A stretch of 64,000 nucleotides of DNA from NCBI RefSeq assembly GCF_040954835.1, contig NC_090711.1, positions 193,501 to 257,500 of the forward strand, in the 5' to 3' direction. How positions within the stretch are numbered: position 1 is the stretch's first letter; each line of letters starts with the position of its first letter. Shown here piece after piece: positions 39,842 through 51,136 of this stretch. Under the pieces are notes generated by a model. It saw nothing but the letters and a program-made list of their open reading frames with translations, had not been told where the DNA came from and did no database searches. This DNA is from Lepisosteus oculatus (taxonomy: Eukaryota > Chordata > Actinopteri > Semionotiformes > Lepisosteidae). A program made the position numbers and the translations under genes.

Positions 39842-40140
39842 GCATCCTGACACCACACAGACTCCTGGGACTATACAGACTCTTGGGACTGTACAGACTC
39901 CTGACATCATACAGACTCCTCAGACGGTACACACTCTTGACACCATACAGACTCCTGGGACTATACAGACTCTTGGGACTGTACAGACTACTGAGACCAT
40001 AGACTCTTGACACCATACATACTCCTGATACCTTACAGACTCCTGAGACTGTACACACTCCTGGGGACAGTGCAGGATGCTGGGACAATATACTGTACAC
40101 TCCTGGTACCATACAGACTCCTGGTGTTGTACAGACACCA
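39842..40140. repeat. Minisatellite, 16-20 base units with 90-base higher-order period
   Basis: About fifteen imperfect tandem units share the core ACAGACTCCTG. Unit length changes in two-base steps (16, 18 and 20) through gain or loss of a GG pair. A block of five units (20, 18, 16, 18 and 18 bases) starting at 39849 is echoed 90 bases later at 39939, where the first three unit lengths recur. Minus-strand open frames here are translation artefacts of the repeat. No function is implied. Confidence 0.9.
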
Positions 40141-40540
40141 GAAATCATAAACTGATCCAAGTGTTATTGCAGTCGAGTGTCCTGTTCAACTCCAGGCTCC
40201 GCATCTCAGTAATAATTACACAGAACAGTGCAGTGTGCCTGGAGTTTCCCACCACAGAACCCCACTTGACAGTGACTAATGCACTGCATACCACAGCACG
40301 CAGATAAGTGTACTGTATTTGCAATTTCTTTCACACAGCAAATAATACCTACTGACAAATTCACACCACAATGGCCAAGGGGAGAGAGAGGGACTGTCCC
40401 GCTTTTTGCAATTCGTAGAATAACATTTCCCATTAATACAGTAACTACATATAAATGACATTTAAGTTCCAGATTAAAATCATGATAATACAGTGCTCCT
40501 ACAAGGAATCCTATGTAATAATGATGATAAATGTTACGGT
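40141..40540. other. Inter-gene region, nothing recognised
   Basis: Unique-looking sequence between the minisatellite and the CpG-rich segment. No gene is recognised. Confidence 0.4.
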
Positions 40541-40544
40541 TCCA

Positions 40545-40960
40545 ATATCGCATGACTCTTCTAGCTTTTCGTCTAATCGTGAACCAGGGCCACGGCGTCA
40601 ATAACGATCAGTTCACATATAAGGTTGAAATACTACCGCGACCTAAACAACAAGTCGACCGGCAAAAACAACGTGTGTGCATCGCCTTCGACAGCAATGA
40701 AACCGTAATTGGCAGAGCGGCCGTCTGTGTGACCGCGGACACGTACTCCAGCCTGCAGCCTGACCCAGAACCACAGCCAGACCCCCGGTCCCAGTCACAG
40801 CTCGGTGCCTCCCCTGCCCCTTACCGGAAAGCGCCGTGACGTCACCGGCGTTCCAGAAACCATGAGGCGGTGACGTGATCGGGTTTTCTCAGCAGGGCAG
40901 AGAAAAGCGAAACGGAAAATCGGGAAGGGGGTCTCTCCAAGCCCCCGCTGCCCCACACCA
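40545..40960. promoter_or_regulatory. CpG-rich segment with perfect CRE upstream of sdc4
   Basis: CpG dinucleotides are frequent here compared with the AT-rich sequence on both sides. It includes a perfect palindromic CRE, TGACGTCA (40837-40844), and a near copy TGACGTGA at 40871-40878. On the minus strand CTTTCCG|GTAAGG at 40825/40824 would make a good donor site, so the segment could be the start of a divergent transcript. It could equally be an upstream promoter or enhancer of sdc4, about 1.1 kb from its ATG. In human, SDC4 has the divergent neighbour SYS1, but I found no SYS1-like exon on the minus strand here. The regulatory role is inferred from composition and motifs. Confidence 0.5.
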
Positions 40961-41670
40961 GCTTACTTTTTCCTACTCTTTCCAACGGGTCATCTGTTGC
41001 GACGTTACAGGATAATTAATTGCTGAAAACCAGACAAACCTCTCCCCAGGCGGGTGTTTGAATTGTGCCGCAGAATAACAACAGTTGCAGGTTTTAAATA
41101 TGAACGAAATCCATTGGTATTTTAGTGACATTTTTGGAACTATTATTTTAAATGCCTTTGCTAATATATTTAATTTAATAATTATTAAAAAGAACAGCCG
41201 TACTGATACTGTATCAAAGTACATTAAAATCTTGTTTCACATAATTTAGGGATTGTTAAAATAAAGCCATGGGGAACTCTGTAAGAATGACTTACTTTTT
41301 CGGCATTTGTTTAAGATCCTGTTTGATTAATCTCACATATTTATGAGGCTTGTTTTTTTTCCACGCTTCAGGAACTAAAAACGCTTTTACGTAAATAACA
41401 ATGACGCAAGGAAACCAAACAAACCGATTATGTTTGGAAAGTACGGCCATTTCGTTTTCATTTTTGGTATATCTATTTACCAAACACTGTTCATTATATG
41501 GCAAATTTCACCTGGAGTGGCCTGAGTTTCCCTAATTAATAGTTAATGTTCGAAACTTTTGCTGACAGGTTTAAGAACTGATTTTTATCATTCGCAAATA
41601 GAGAGCTCTTCTACAGCCTGACCGGTGTTGATGCGCATTTGCTCTGCACAGTACGGTAAAACTCTCTTCG
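40961..41670. other. AT-rich spacer between the CpG-rich segment and the sdc4 promoter
   Basis: CpG content drops sharply and no gene or repeat is recognised. If the two flanking promoter-like segments are separate, this is the spacer between them. Confidence 0.4.
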
Positions 41671-41679
41671 GACTGCCGC

Positions 41680-41740
41680 TGATTGGCTGTGCTGGGGGGC
41701 GGGGCGGGGCGGCCCACGGTGGCTCTTTAAGACGGAAGCG
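41680..41740 (+). promoter_or_regulatory. sdc4: Probable sdc4 core promoter: inverted CCAAT and GC boxes
   Basis: About 170-230 bases upstream of the sdc4 start codon lie an inverted CCAAT box (ATTGG, 41682-41686) and a run of overlapping GC boxes (GGGGCGGGGCGGGGCGG, within 41695-41712). A weak TATA-like CTTTAAG and an ETS-like ACGGAAGC follow at about 41724-41740. The surrounding 41600-41970 is CpG-rich. This arrangement suits a broadly expressed gene. The exact transcription start is not determined. Confidence 0.6.
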
Positions 41741-41906
41741 CGTGTTGCACCGCCCGTGAGTACACTGCAGAGCTGAGCAGGTCCAACTGCAAGAGCACTA
41801 CCGGGAGTCCACAGCGCTAGGGATACACTCACGTACCTGAACACACGCGTTCTGCCCGCACCACACGCTTCGAGTTCCCGTTTCCGTGTCGGTCAACCCG
41901 AGGAAG

Positions 41907-41963
41907 ATGCGTTGCTTTTGTCTGGCCCTGCTGTTCCTGGCCGCTTCGGTGCGCGCCGAGTCG
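41907..41963 (+). CDS. sdc4: sdc4 coding exon 1: signal peptide
   Basis: This exon encodes residues 1-19 of predicted syndecan-4: MRCFCLALLFLAASVRAES. It is a typical secretory signal peptide, with likely cleavage after VRA. The start is the only ATG in good context upstream of the donor, and it follows the promoter-like segment at a sensible distance. The exon ends TCG|GTAAGT in phase 0. Ending in AES before a RETE sequence in the next exon matches the human SDC4 N-terminus (AES, then IRETE). Syndecan first coding exons usually carry only the signal peptide, as here. Confidence 0.9.
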
Positions 41964-44743
41964 GTAAGTACAGTGCGTGTGTGCTCGCAGGTGATCAGGA
42001 GCTCTCCGCCGGCTCGTGTTTGAGTTTATGGGGGGGAGGTGTCGGTGGTGGGAGGCTTGATATTTTCGTCTCCGAGCGGGTTTCACTCGTTTCTCCCAGC
42101 GGTTTCTTAGCGAGCGAATATATGTATACATGTGTTTTGGTATTATGTGTCCTGATTGGAATTTCGATTTCCAAAGTCCCAGTTTACACAATCCTTGAAA
42201 AGTTTCGGTATTGGTGTGCGGCTGTTGCGAAACTGTTGGTGTAAAGAGCGGCAGTCTTGTGACCGCAGGCAGGTCCGGTATGTGACTAGAGCCCTAGGTG
42301 ACGGTAAACCGTAGGGAAAATTTAAAGTAAGGGGGAAGCCCTCAGCTGCTTCTTAGAAGTGTGAAGTAGAATGAAAACAAACGGAGAGCTTTAAATGTGT
42401 TGATCATAAACGCTTTTAATGCCTTAGCGGTTATGTGTGGAAATCGGAAACCTCAGGGTATCTGTAGATGTCCCACACCGCTCTGCTGCGGTACCAGGGA
42501 CCACAAGTTTCGTCTCGGCGCCTGCTGGAAGTTCCCCGACACCTCCTTCCAGGCAAGAATAACTATGCGTATATACTACATATAAAATGCATAAGGTATT
42601 CAGAGTTCTGGTGGGATGCTGAACATCCTTGTTCTTCACCTCGGGTTTACCTTGCTAACCTAGCCTTGGGTAGTTTTGGTGATCCCACCTATGTTTTCCT
42701 ATTCCCCTCAATTCGTGGATCGTATTTATAGCAGCAGCACTCTTTGCAGGCTGTCTTCATGTGGCCCATGCACACACCTGGGAGCTCAGCCCTTCTGCAG
42801 TATGTCTGTTGGGACAGTTGCTCCTTACACCTGGTGCTCTGTGGGTCAGACTGTGTGTGCTCAGGATGGCGGGGTGGGCTCTGGTGGACTTAGTGACCTG
42901 TGTGGTCACTAAGGAAGTGTCCTGAAATGCATTGTCCATAGACTGAAATGCAGATGCCTGCAGCACCTTGGAATGTCGTTTGTATGGTGGGCTAGAAGGG
43001 ATCTGCTCTGTGGGATCATGAGGATTGTGTTGTGTGATGGGAGAACCTGCAGGCCAGCTAGTGAGTGTGACTGGGAATGCCTGCCCAAGGACAAAAGCAG
43101 GGCAGGGTGGCAAACATTGTACACCTTGCCCTTGGATAGAGGCACTTTGCAGATGGGGTCTAGTAATCTGCTACTCAATACAAAGGGCTTATCTGGGTAG
43201 TGACCTTGCTTTCAGCCCTGTGTTTAACTCTCTTCACTTCCGGCTGCTATGCAGTGCTCAATCCCCTGGCCTTTTGTGCTGCAGGCAATAATTCACTGGT
43301 TATAGTTCTGAGGAAATTGGATAACATATTGCATGATCTGCGCTATGTTAAGCAGATGGTTACTGCAGGTCCAGTAGCTGTGTAATCCCTGAGCTGTACA
43401 GAAGGTAGATCTTATTTAAATAAATCTGATTGTAGTCTGGAAAGGCCTGGGGGGGGGGTATTTTTGTTTGAACATCAAAAGCACTGTGGTGGTTTGGATT
43501 CACTGAGTTTTCCGGGACCACCGAGCCAAGAATAGTCTGTAACATTCCTCAGCACCATGCAGAAGCTGTTCCCTCTCCTTCCTTTCTGTGTTTTTATGTG
43601 CTCCTGTGGAATTTGACCTCTTCTGACCTTGACTGGACCTCTTTTGGGATTTCGCACACTTGGACGGATTTAAATGGTCATAGCCTTTTCATTAGCCTCT
43701 TTCTCAGCTAACGGATTGGAGTCGGGTTTGGATACAAATGGTTTTTTTTCTTTCTTTTTGGCTTAAGAATTTGAAGCTTTTCTGGAACAGTTTGATTGTG
43801 GCATAAACTACCAGATTCTGGATTACTACTTAAAGTTGTCCTGTAGATTTCAGAAACTCCCAAGCCCACATGTTCACTTCCATTGCCCTTACCCCCTACG
43901 TTGCAGACAGGACAGAAGGCCGAGCTGGTTCTGGACATGTACAATTTCCGATTCTTCCCAGAAGCACAACTTCCCCCTCCTTTCTCTTCTTGCTTGAGTT
44001 TTCTCATGTGAAACCCAAAAGATGTTTCTGCAGATTAATAGTTGTGAGCAACGTCTATTTGTTGTGACCGTTTCTGCTGACATCCAAACCCTACGGGATG
44101 CCTCCTGTCCTTTCTCCTGCTTCAACTGCTCAGCTGTTGACTGTTGCTATCGGTAGGCTCTGCGCTATTTGCCAGATGCCTGGTGGAATGCAGTTCCTTT
44201 GGAATAAAGCGCAGATCATCATTTGCACTAGAATGAGGCTGTCTTTTTGCTTGCTGGGCTTAATTCAATGGCAGTGAAAGGCTGTGGAGGGAACATGATA
44301 AATACTTTCACCAGGATGTAATAATGGTTAGAGCATTGCTGTCCACTGGGCTATAAAATCCCTTTGGAGGCTGGAATGCTGGCAATGGGAGAGTGTTTTG
44401 TTCAAAGGGCAGTCTAATAAAGCCGAGAATTTATGTATTTTTGGTTTGCCAAGACGACATTGCCGACACCCGTTATTGATTATACAAATGCAGAGGTCTC
44501 TGTGCCATTAGTACAGGTTGCAGGCAGCCTTTTAAATGTGAGTGTGTAGCTATGTTAACATTTTTGTATTCGGCTCTTGGTGCTCAGACACTCTAGAAAT
44601 GGCAGAGTTAGATGAGAGCTTCATGTTTTAGAGCATTAATCACTGTTTTGCATGCTTGTCTATGGTTTGATTTAAAGATTCATGCATGTAGGAAGTTAAG
44701 TTATCACAATGTGCTTAGTCTAGACTGGGTTGTGCAGCAGTGA

Positions 44744-44811
44744 CATTTACCCTGTAAATGTCAGGGTAAATGACAAAAAGTCAAAAGACTTTGAGACTTC
44801 TTCTCAAAGTC
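44744..44811. repeat. Two adjacent perfect inverted repeats (hairpins)
   Basis: CATTTACCCTG (44744-44754) pairs perfectly with CAGGGTAAATG (44762-44772) across a 7-base loop. GACTTTGAGA (44787-44796) pairs perfectly with TCTCAAAGTC (44802-44811) across a 5-base loop. Both lie in sdc4 intron 1. Function unknown. Confidence 0.85.
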
Positions 44812-45423
44812 TGCTGTGAACTGCTCATGGTTTGCTGGCGATGATAATTTTTCGGCATCGACTTTGACACCCCCCTGCTCCCCTGGCAGTTCAGGAGAGG
44901 TGTGAACTACACTATACTGTGAAAATGTCAAAGGCAGAAAGGCAAACTGTGGGAGGCTACAGAGAAATTGTTTCCAAGTTGCCCATTGATGAGTTACTCA
45001 CAGAGGGGAAGTGAGTTTCCAGTTCTTACTAACAAGAACAGGAGCAAAGCATGTTCTTTGTAAAGATTTAAGGCATATTATTTATCAGGCTTTTAAAGGG
45101 AAAATAAACATCCCCCTTAACCATAATCACTAAATATATCAGATTCCAGTGAACTTTGGGTTTTAGCCTGTTTGACTCTTTTTATAAATCTGATCCAAAC
45201 TCAAGATAATTTGCCAGCGCATCGCTCCCCAGCCCTCTCTGTTTAGGGCTCCATTAAACACTGCACCTGCATCGAGGTCTGTAAAATTGGAGGCTTTACC
45301 CTGCCTTTGTAGCCACACAAGTACTGCCAAATAGTTCATTATACAAACTGCTTTCAACATGGTTTAAAACAAATAAATGGCAATAACACTGGATTTTGCT
45401 TTTCTCTTGTGGTCCTGGCTTCT

Positions 45424-45701
45424 GGGCAGCACAGTGCGCTGGCTAGCATTGCTGTCTCTCAACACTGGTCCCTGGGTTCAATTCTGTGTGGAGTTTGAAT
45501 GACGATGGAGAATATGTGGGTTTCATCTGGGTGTTTCAATTTACTCACACTGCCTAAATATATACCGGTAGGTTATTTGGCCCTGGCAAGGTTGCATGCC
45601 TGTGAGGGACTGGTGCTGGGGGTCCGAGATGTATCCCACCCTGCCATTGTTGCTTACTGGTATGGGCTTGACTCCCCCGCGACCCTGATTGGAAATGGAT
45701 A
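45424..45701 (+). mobile_element. tRNA-derived SINE, family A, copy 3
   Basis: The head starts GGGCAGCACAGTGCGCTGGC and includes the B-box-like GGGTTCAATTC. The body has the TAGGTTATTTGGCCCTGGC and CTTACTGGTATGGGCTTGAC segments, ending CCGCGACCCTGATTGGAAAT. It shares order and sequence with copies 1 and 2, with an internal deletion after the B box. It lies in sdc4 intron 1, in the same direction as the gene. Confidence 0.8.
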
Positions 45702-48700
45702 GTCTAGTCTGTTGGGATTATTGAAGAATCTTGGAGGTGTTGGATGGTTGTGGCTACATCTGGAATTTTCAACCTGCTACTTCTGTCATAAAGGATGTCC
45801 GTACGAAATGCAGCCATTTTCAAAGAATTTAGAGAGCTTAAGGCTAGAGGACCAAGCTAATCATTTTAGTACAATGCTTTTCAGGGGAGGCCAAACCTCA
45901 GATTAAAACCTTGCTGCCCCACTGGACATTAGCACCTACAGTGGCAGGACCTGCTACATTTAGAGCAGTCTTGTGTAAGAAACTGGCCTTTGATGTGGTA
46001 TTTTCTCTCCCCGTCTTGATCTCTGGAGTTATTAGATCTTTTTCCAAAATAAATGTATACATTCATACTTGGGAGTGACAAAGGTTCTGTGAAGTGCTGC
46101 AACAAGCAACACAAAGGATCCATTCACATTAAGACACTGAAACATGATGCTATAAATAGCGGATCACAGACTGGGAGAATCTTGGCCCTCTGGCTTATAC
46201 TGCAGAAGAAGATTGAAAGACTGAGCTGAAAGCTCCATCCTGTGAGGAGAGCCAGGATGATGAAGTGCGTGATAAATCTGATCGGTTCTAGTGACAGCAG
46301 GGGGGAGAGGCGCATGCAGTTGTAACGTAATAAGACCTGGAAAACCCAGTGATCATAGGAGACCCTGAACTTGCTGCTGCAAGCTTCACAGCTTGTGTTA
46401 AGACAACTGTTCCGTAGTAAGAGTCTGTGCCCAACTTCTGTACACTGCCTGTGAGAGGTTACTGGTCTGGCTCATTCCTAGGCAATGTACCCTAGATGAG
46501 TGTTTAGATCTGGCAGATCGGCATGATGTTTTGGGGTATGTGGTTTTCATCTTGTAAGGATTCCGAGTGATGCCACTAGGGGTGCACAAAAATGGGAGCG
46601 AAGGGTAATTATCCCAGGGAAACAGATGCTCTGGGTTTTGCTGACAGATGGGAGGGATTTGTTTTGTCCCTGTGGTGTTAAACCTCAGAAGTGGACCAGG
46701 CAGGGCTGAGCTTATGGTAATTTGTTTGCAGTTAAGATGCACATGGTTTTTCAGTACCAAAGATACAGACTACAGAGTTGGTTGTTGCACTAACTCTGAC
46801 CATTGCCAACAATGTGTGTATAAGCCTCCCATCAGGCTTTTAACCTTGGAGGCACTTGAGGCTAAATACCTCTACAAGGATTTCTGTAATGTGTGGGAAG
46901 TCTTTGAGGAGGGGGTTTCTGTTTTTATCATGAGGAAAGTTCTTTACAGCTGGTACTCTTTTAATAAAGATGTGCAAACAGAAATTGCACCAAGAAAAAA
47001 AGGCTTTTGGTATAAATAAGCCCCACAGAGGCTGCATGAAAGACACCTCAAGCTTTTCCTAAACTCCATTTGTTTACTGTATTCAGTCTCCTGCCCACCT
47101 TTCGCTCACTCTAAAATGAAGGTTAGTACTGGAATAATGTAAAAGCACAACTAAGCAGTACCAGTGTACTACAGCTGTGTGAGGAGAGAGTGGCTTGGTG
47201 TGGCACCTCGACCATTTGAAATTGTGAGCCCTTGCTTGGCAAACGTTTCCTCAATTTACATTGCAGGTGGCTTTCGGTGGAAGGGTACCTTGTCCTTGAT
47301 TTAAAGGAGCCCACTGACATTAAGACTCATTGAAAATCCCAGATTTCCAACTTACTGGATTTTCTATAAATGGGAACATGGATTCAATTTAAAAATGTTT
47401 TAAAGGGACATGACTTGTCCTGCTTTTTGTAGATGCAACAGTGGTGTTTTGAGACATTTTGTCAAAGGAATTGTACTAGATTGACCTTTAATCTCTGTGT
47501 TGATGTTTCCTCAATTTCCCTTTGGGATTAATAGTCTTATTTTACTTACATGAGGGAAATCTTTCTGCTGTTGCCATTGTCGAACCTGGTGAAGCATTAG
47601 GGTTGTTCTTAGGTTTTGCCCTCTGGAAATTCCTGCTGCTTGCTCTCATTGTTTTATCTAAATAAAATCCTGTTCATGTGAAATGTTGAGTGAAGATACA
47701 TGAGCATGGAGCAGAGTGGTGTGTTGGTGTAGAGTTTCACTGCGCTGGCGGGACAAGACTTGAAGTCGGATGTGGAACGCGGAGGAGGGGAAAGTCTGCT
47801 GTGGGCAAGTTGTGCGATGTGGAGTTTCTAAAGGAAAACCACAGACGTTAAAAGGAAATGAATGGTCCTTATTAATTGACTGTAAACAATGTCATTGTGA
47901 GCAGTTTTAGACTATGAAAGGTTAAAACTCTTAAATTAATGCAAAACACTAGGAGTTTCTTCACTTTTTGGTCAGTTTAATGTACTGCCTTGGCCATCTT
48001 CTGCCTTCTGCAAATGTTCTGGGTCTGTTTGCTGCTGGTTTTTATCGCCTGAAGTAGGGCTGTGTTAGGGGAGCTATGCATTTTGGAAGTTGCTTCATGC
48101 TTTCATGAAAGTGCAGCTAGAGTTATTTGCATACAGATCTGATAAAAGCTTTTCACTCTTTACCAAAGCGTGATAAAGCCTCTTACCCCCTTAATAAAGA
48201 GGGTGTTTTTGTCTGCTGATGTCTCCAGGGAAATCTCATCCCAGATGTTTCTTGTTGGAACACGATTTAAAAGCTGTACGGGTGAAAAAGCATTGATTTG
48301 GAATTGAACTTCCTAAAAGTAGATGAAGTGCCTGTTAAGTTTGTAGTAATGAGCCTGACTGGTCCCAGCCTGCAGGAACAGGATGTCTTCCGTAACAGAA
48401 GAAGAATCAAAGCTCCAGATGTGTGTTCAGCTGCTCTAGCCCTGGGGAGAGCTGTTATTGTATGTACTGATGGAGGGGGAATGTGCTTACACTACAGAAA
48501 ACCTTTGTGACCCATGTACTGTACATGTATTCTAGACCAAGAAGAATTAGAGTAAACGTCTTAAAGCAGTGCCAGCTAGAGAGCTGCAGAAAGCAAGCCC
48601 ATCCAAGGCATGTTTAACAATTGAGTGCAACTGGTTTTGAATTCTAGTTAAGGAAGCTGCTTCTCTGTATATAAAAGTTGTGTGCTGTAGGATTCATGTT

Positions 48701-50054
48701 GCAGACTCATTTAAATCGAGGGTGACTTGGGGTTACTTAGACTAGAAGAACTTAAAATTACATTGTAAGGAATAAATGGAAGCCAGCTCTGTAATAGTTC
48801 AGGATGGGTGCAATTTAAAAAACTGGTTAAAATGTTCACCATGCTGGAGTTGGACACTGAACCGTGTATACCTGCTTGTTTAAGTGAAGATGTGAACATA
48901 TTTGCACAGCCAGAACAGCTGCTGTTTAAGGGAAGCTTGTATCTTGCTTTGGTAATCGCTGCTAAAGCACTGTGATCTGACAACTGTGTAAGGAAGCAAC
49001 TTAACCCAAACTTGTTCTGGTTTGCTGTACCTTTGGAATGCCAAACTACTGCCCGCCACCCCCCTGTGTTTTTTTTTAAGTTTAGTTTTGAACAATGTAG
49101 CTTTGACATGTTTAATCTCATTCATGGTGTTTGCAGATAACATTCTACCAGCTGTAAACCTATTAAGCATTTTAATGTGATTAGTGTGACTAGGGTCTTT
49201 AATCAACACTATCCTAGTTTTACACTAAGTGTTTTTTCTGGAAGGGATAGGGGAATTATTTTTAAAAAAAAACCTTTACAGGGTTCTTTCCACAGGACAT
49301 TTGGAAAATCCCTGCTGTAGTCTTTGCCTTTAGTTTGAGAGCTACATGACAGGATCTGGTGTAACGGCTCCAGACACGATTGGCTGCACTTCGTTCCCTC
49401 TTTTTCAATCTTCAAGAGGATGCTAATTTTCTGAGTCGGTCAACATGTTCAAGCAGTGAAGCCCAAAGAGTGCCACCCCCTTTCTTCTGCAGTGATCAGG
49501 ACAGGGAGCACAGTCTGTTCCTTTTTCAACTAATGGAAGCAATCAAAGACGTATGGAAATGATCAATGGCAAAATTCTTCACTGAAAGACTGAAAATTAA
49601 AGGTGGTATGACTGCCTGTTTGTCAGTCTTCTCTAGCACTGGCTTAACTGTATAACTTTCCTGTTCATTCAGAAGTATAAGGATGCATTGTCTGGGGCTT
49701 GATCACAACCTACCAATTTTTTGTCTGTTAAATGGCAACTTGCAGCAGCTGCAATCTTGCTGTAAGAATGAATGTGTTCACCTGACCAACATGCACCCCA
49801 ACTGTAAATTTAAGAGTCTTAATTGGTTGGCCAAGCTGGTCTGCCTGCATTCCTCAGTTTCCTGTCCCATGTGAACAGTAACCCACTGAGCAGATCTGTG
49901 AGTGCAAAGGTCACTCTGATTAACTTCCTGTCCTTGAGTGACCCCTGTAGACCCCACTCCTACCTCTAGGGAACAAAGGGAAGTTGTAAACTTTAGTAAA
50001 TAGGATTAGGGCTTCAGGTAGGAGAGGCTGGTCTGTAACTACCTGTTGATAGAA

Positions 50055-50570
50055 TTTAATAATTCCTTACACTTAAGTGCTTTTCTGGACATCTAATTTA
50101 TAGTGCTTTACAGGTAATAGGGACTCTCCTCCACCGCTACCAATGTGCAGCCGCACCTGGATGATGTGATGATGCAGCCATAGTGTGCCAGTATGCTCAC
50201 CACATCACCTATTAGTTGGTAGGAGAGCAGAGTGATTAAGCCAATTCAGTTTAATCTATTCATGGATATTAGGAGGCCATGAGTGGTAAAGGACAATGCA
50301 AAATCCCTGCGTTTTTTTTAGAAATAGCCTTGGTATTTTTTTAATGACCACTGAGCGTTAGGACTTTGTTTTACATCTCGTCCAAAGGATGACATTAGGA
50401 TCCACACAGACTGCAGGGTGAGCACACCCCGCTGGCCCCACTAATGCCTCTGCCAGCTGCAGCCTTAACTTTCTTAGGTGGTCTCCCTTTCAGGTACTGA
50501 CCAGGCTCACACCTGCTGAGCTTCAGATTGGCTGCCAGTGGTGAGCTGCATGGTGATATAGCTGCTGGCC
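50055..50570 (-). mobile_element. 5S rRNA-derived SINE (SINE3 type), copy 2
   Basis: This copy has the same organisation and orientation as the one at 35363-35935. The plus-strand left end reads TTCCTTACACTTAAGTGCTT. The right part carries the reversed 5S-like head (CAGGTACTGACCAGGCTCAC, then ACCTGCTGAGCTTCAG). It is more degraded, with a deletion of the CACTATACTG-type stretch. It ends about 240 bases upstream of sdc4 exon 2, antisense to the gene. Confidence 0.82.
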
Positions 50571-50806
50571 AACATTCCCCCTCGCATATCCTCAGGATGG
50601 TACCAGAATTGCAGTGGGAGATTGACTCTAGCTCTGTTAAGATGATGCAAGATGAGCAGGTGCAGATGGAAGCCTGTCTTACAACTATAATGGAATGCAT
50701 AATTGTTGTGCTCTTGTAGCATTGTGATATTTGTGTTTAATTTTTTACAGCTTGTACTCCGTTGAAGTTCCCTGAACTGTAGATTTTGTGTTTTTGTGAT
50801 CAGCAG

Positions 50807-50987
50807 GCGAGGGAGACGGAAACCTGGGTGCCCTCTGGCCAACCAACAGAAGAGTCTTTGGAAGACCTGGCATCTGGAGACTCGCCCAACAGCTCAGATT
50901 TTGCCTTCCAGGCTGAGGATGACCTGGAATCCTACGACGATGACGAGAATGATGATGATGATGATTTCTCAGGATCTGGGGATGAAG
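50807..50987 (+). CDS. sdc4: sdc4 coding exon 2: N-terminal ectodomain with GAG attachment sites
   Basis: This exon encodes residues 20-79 of syndecan-4 plus one base of codon 80. It begins ARETETW, aligning with human RETE. Ser-Gly pairs for glycosaminoglycan attachment are ASGD (Ser42) and the double site SGSGDE (Ser74 and Ser76). The double site follows an extreme acidic run of Asp and Glu from about 57 to 72. Acidic residues flanking SGSG are the known signal favouring heparan sulfate over chondroitin sulfate. An NSS sequon lies at 47-49. The exon ends GATGAAG|GTAAAT in phase 1. The acidic run is encoded by GAT/GAC repeats and may vary in length between alleles. Confidence 0.92.
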
Positions 50988-51101
50988 GTAAATATCCTTC
51001 CCCTTCTCATCTGTGGTCCCAAGTAGTACAGCACTGCCTCTTCAAATTGCAGTGGTCTTCTAATGTTTTGTAAGCTAACTGTTTTCTTTTGATCTTGCTA
51101 G

Positions 51102-51136
51102 ATTTCCCAGAGCTCCATGGCAGTAGCCCATCCAAG
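51102..51136 (+). CDS. sdc4: sdc4 coding exon 3: short ectodomain exon
   Basis: This 35-base exon completes codon 80 (Asp) and encodes FPELHGSSPSK to residue 91. It has an acceptor (TCTTGCTAG) and donor (AAG|GTAAGA) and keeps the frame between exons 2 and 4. Being so short, it would be missed in an open-frame search. The evidence is the splice sites and the exact phase match (1 in, 0 out). Ectodomain sequence in this part is not conserved among syndecans, so homology gives little help. Confidence 0.78.

Larger units (their letters stand above)
41964..50806 (+). other. sdc4: sdc4 intron 1
   Basis: The intron is 8,843 bases, bounded by GTAAGT and CAGCAG (the acceptor could also be three bases earlier, adding a Gln). 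A long first intron is normal for syndecans. It contains one family A SINE (45424-45701), a pair of perfect hairpins (44744-44811) and a reversed 5S-derived SINE (50055-50570) only about 240 bases before exon 2. I see no nested gene. The numerous short frames in 42400-44100 have no recognised similarity. Confidence 0.85.

Noticed and set aside
39705-40160. Minus-strand frame of 151 codons with repeated SLYSPRSLYG-like units
   Set aside because: It is a translation of the minisatellite. The apparent protein repeats follow from the DNA repeat, and there is no start, splice or homology support.
40531-40839. Plus-strand frame of 102 codons in the CpG-rich segment
   Set aside because: Low-complexity Pro/Gln-rich end and no recognised domain; CpG-rich DNA has few stop codons. 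It is kept only as a regulatory candidate.
21620-41906. A SYS1 homologue expected on the minus strand upstream of sdc4 from human gene order
   Set aside because: I looked for the conserved SYS1 N-terminal and membrane segments in minus-strand frames and saw none.
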